Origin: JAJFVC01 sp039698075
Lineage (GTDB): Bacteria; Planctomycetota; Planctomycetia; Pirellulales; Thermoguttaceae
Assembly (NCBI GenBank): GCA_039698075.1
Contig: JBDKTJ010000165.1
Coordinates: 1-17,899 of the forward strand
Reading direction: 5' to 3'
Length of the DNA: 17,899 nucleotides
Shown: positions 14,806 to 17,899 of the stretch, one piece after another
Numbering within the stretch: the first letter of the stretch is position 1
Layout: each line of letters begins with the position of its first letter
The notes under the pieces: model-generated
What the model saw: only the letters and a program-made list of their open reading frames with translations
The model's database searches: none
Told to the model about the DNA's origin: nothing
Program-made: the position numbers and the translations under genes

Positions 14806-15650
14806 TGGCAAGCCCGAAATTTGGATTCTTGATCGACATGGACGGCGTGATCTATCGGGGCAGCCATCTGATTCCAGGGGCGGACCGGTTCATCGCCCGA
14901 CTGCAAGAGCTCGATCTGCCGTTCGTCTTTTTGACCAACAACAGCCAGAGGACGTGCCGCGACGTGGCCGCCCGGCTCGATCGGTTGGGCATCCGCGTCG
15001 AGGAGCGGCACATTTTCACCTGCGCCATGGCGACCGCACGGTTTCTCGCGGCCCAAAAACCGCACGGCACGGCGTTCGTCATCGGCGAAGGCGGGCTGTT
15101 GCAGGCCCTGCACGTCAACGGCTACACGATCGTCGACCAAAATCCCGACTACGTCGTGGTCGGCGAGGGCCGGGCGATTTCGTTCGAGATGTTCGAGCGG
15201 GCGACCACGATGATCCTCGGCGGCGCGAAATTGGTCGCCACGAATCTCGATTACAACTGCCCCACCCCCGGTGGAATGCGGCCCGGCTGCGGCGCAGTGG
15301 TCTCGATGCTCGAAAACGCCGTCGGACGCCGCGCGTTTTCCGTCGGCAAGCCGAGCCCCTTGATGATGCGGGCCGCACGGAAACAACTCGGGCTCGACGC
15401 CGCGCACACCGTCATGATCGGCGACACTATGGAAACCGACATCCTCGGCGGCGTGCAGATGGGCTACGCGACCGTCCTGGTCTTGTCGGGCGGCGCCGCC
15501 ATCAAAGACCTTGAACAGTTCGCCTATCGACCGGACTTGGTCGTCGAATCGCTCGGACACGTCGATCCGGAACGAATCATCGACGCCTGCCAAGCCATTC
15601 GCGCCGACGCCACGATCGCAGAACGATTGCCGGAGTTGGTTGAAGTGTGA
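14802..15650 (+). CDS. HAD-IIA (NagD-like) family phosphatase
   Basis: A 282-residue cytoplasmic HAD-superfamily phosphatase. Motif I is DMDGVIYRG (nucleophile Asp12, acid Asp14), motif II is VFLTNNSQRT, the cap carries VVVGEGRAISFE and LVATNLDYNCPTPGGMRPGCGA (type IIA cap), and motifs III/IV are SVGKPSPLMM and MIGDTMETDILGG. Relatives dephosphorylate nucleotides, glycerol phosphate, phosphoglycolate or sugar phosphates, and the substrate here is unknown. The ATG overlaps the glnK stop by four bases, so translation is probably coupled and the gene shares nitrogen-controlled transcription. A second ATG follows at once (Met-Met). It converges with the PilZ-like gene, with a 25-base gap. Confidence 0.92.
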   Translation: MMASPKFGFLIDMDGVIYRGSHLIPGADRFIARLQELDLPFVFLTNNSQRTCRDVAARLDRLGIRVEERHIFTCAMATARFLAAQKPHGTAFVIGEGGLLQALHVNGYTIVDQNPDYVVVGEGRAISFEMFERATTMILGGAKLVATNLDYNCPTPGGMRPGCGAVVSMLENAVGRRAFSVGKPSPLMMRAARKQLGLDAAHTVMIGDTMETDILGGVQMGYATVLVLSGGAAIKDLEQFAYRPDLVVESLGHVDPERIIDACQAIRADATIAERLPELVEV

Positions 15651-15675
15651 TCGCTCGGTTGCGACGCCGCGTCGG

Positions 15676-16101
15676 TCACTTTTCCATCGGCGACAGAACG
15701 GATTGCAAAAACCGGCCGCCGCTTTCGTACCAGCCGCCCTTGGTGAAGCGGCACCAGCTCAGGTCGATCAAAAAAGCGACCCAACGCCCTCGGCCGCACT
15801 CCAACGACGCGATCATGCGTCGATGCGGCAGCGGGGCCTGATGGTAGAACCCGAATCCGTGCTCCGAGAGATGCTTGCCCACCACCACGACCGTCTCGCC
15901 TTCCGGCGTCACGCCGTCGTCGCCGACCGGGGTGAGGTGGATCAAACAAGGAAACGGATAGCGGCTATCGCGGCGGCGTTCGACCAAGTCGTTGCGAGGA
16001 TACATGGTCGTCAGCAGCCCCCAGACCTGGGCGCGTACTTCGTCGTCGCACCCCTCTTGCTGCGCGCCGAGCAAATCCAACTGCGGCAAAAGCATTTTCA
16101 C
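15676..16101 (-). CDS. Degenerate PilZ-like domain protein
   Basis: A 141-residue protein with a PilZ-like core. ERRRDSRYPFP (RxxxR, Arg43 to Arg47) is followed about 30 residues later by GKHLSEHGFGF, which corresponds to the (D/N)xSxxG motif but has His77 in place of Asp/Asn. PilZ domains bind cyclic di-GMP through these two motifs, so binding may be weakened or lost. The tail (IDLSWCRFTKGGWYESGGRFLQ) looks conserved and may define a planctomycete subgroup, an inference from memory. GTG at 16101 is chosen because GGAGAG (16108-16113) lies six bases upstream. A longer frame to 16188 starts with TTG, lacks a ribosome site and crosses a likely terminator. An ATG at 16095 is the alternative. Confidence 0.6.
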   Translation of the reverse strand: MKMLLPQLDLLGAQQEGCDDEVRAQVWGLLTTMYPRNDLVERRRDSRYPFPCLIHLTPVGDDGVTPEGETVVVVGKHLSEHGFGFYHQAPLPHRRMIASLECGRGRWVAFLIDLSWCRFTKGGWYESGGRFLQSVLSPMEK

Positions 16102-16147
16102 GGGCGTCTCTCCGCGCCGACACAGCGGCTGATGCGGTCCCTGTTGT

Positions 16148-16165
16148 AAAAAAGGCCGTCGGGCC
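16148..16165 (-). terminator. Possible terminator after asnS
   Basis: On the minus strand, GGCC-cgac-GGCC is followed by six Ts. It lies about 120 bases after the asnS stop and just before the PilZ-like gene. The stem is only four base pairs, so it is weak. Confidence 0.35.
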
Positions 16166-16282
16166 GATTGCGTGAATCGCAGCGACAAGAAAAGCCCGAT
16201 TCGCTTCGCCCCGAGGTCAAGATGAGTCCAACCGAACCTTAGGTCACGCCGGGGCGATTGTCAAATGATCGAGCGGCGAGGG

Positions 16283-17683
<1,401 letters not shown>

Positions 17684-17731
17684 GGGTGCATCATCAAAAC
17701 AAAAACGTGTCGATCGGAAAACGCGACCGAC

Positions 17732-17760
17732 ATTCTACCGGGCCGTGGAAAAACGTCCAA
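17732..17760 (-). promoter_or_regulatory. Sigma-70-type promoter of asnS
   Basis: On the minus strand TTGGAC (17755-17760), a 17-base spacer and TAGAAT (17732-17737) give the best sigma-70-type match in the window. Transcription would start near 17725, giving a leader of about 42 bases. Confidence 0.5.
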
Positions 17761-17800
17761 GAGCGCCCGCCGGCGTGCGTGACCAGCGTTCTGGGCTGCG

Positions 17801-17899
17801 TTAAGTCGTGGCGTAGCGGGCATTTGGCCAGACTTGACGCCATTGGCCGTTTCTGTCCAGTGAATCCAGGGCCGCCACAGCCGTGGCGTTGGGCCGATC
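17801..17899 (-). CDS. C-terminal end of an unidentified protein (partial)
   Basis: A minus-strand frame is open from the window edge to TAA at 17801-17803, giving 32 residues that end NGQWRQVWPNARYATT. The composition looks like real coding sequence, and the stop sits just upstream of the asnS promoter, as expected for a preceding gene on the same strand. The fragment is too short to name a family, and chance openness over 99 bases in GC-rich DNA cannot be excluded. Confidence 0.4.
   Translation of the reverse strand, partial: DRPNATAVAALDSLDRNGQWRQVWPNARYATT

Noticed and set aside
16102..16188. Longer PilZ-like gene starting with TTG at 16188
   Set aside because: There is no ribosome site, the added residues are Arg/Gln-rich and unconserved-looking, and a terminator-like hairpin with a T-run falls inside. 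GTG at 16101 has GGAGAG at good spacing.

Overview
The window is GC-rich, densely coded bacterial chromosome, most likely from a planctomycete of the Pirellulales type. This assignment is an inference. It rests on the mix of families (a CAAX-protease-related membrane protein, a PilZ-like protein ending in a WYESGGR-type tail, a MpgII-like HhH glycosylase paired with rarA), on weak or absent Shine-Dalgarno sites at many starts, and on the overall codon style. No rRNA, tRNA, CRISPR array, insertion sequence or prophage gene was found, and most genes look like core chromosome.

Left part (1-3.9 kb), all on the minus strand: the 5' end of rpsO runs off the left edge. It is preceded by a leader with a candidate promoter, then a small unknown membrane-anchored coiled-coil protein, a hicBA toxin-antitoxin pair whose toxin gene carries an in-frame amber codon, and a large ComEC/Rec2 DNA-uptake channel. 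Middle (4.0-8.6 kb), plus strand: an HhH-GPD glycosylase and rarA form a probable DNA-repair operon divergent from comEC. They are followed by a LacI-type regulator and an orphan TolC-type outer-membrane efflux protein whose leader is packed with inverted repeats. A CPBP-type membrane protease (minus) converges on tolC.

Right part: a 953-residue secreted protein (9.6-12.5 kb) fuses an alpha/beta hydrolase to a C45-type Ntn-hydrolase through a possibly LolA-like middle region. It is closed by a terminator. Next comes a nitrogen operon, amt - glnK - HAD-IIA phosphatase, preceded by a consensus sigma-54 promoter. The HAD gene overlaps glnK by four bases, so a sugar- or glycerol-phosphate-type phosphatase is tied to nitrogen-controlled transcription. 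On the minus strand at the right end lie a degenerate PilZ-like gene, asnS with a good sigma-70-type promoter, and the last 32 codons of an unidentified gene.

The items most worth checking are the hydrolase/C45 fusion, the sigma-54 control of amt-glnK-HAD, the interrupted hicA toxin, the glycosylase that has lost one iron-sulfur cysteine, and the nested hairpins before tolC.
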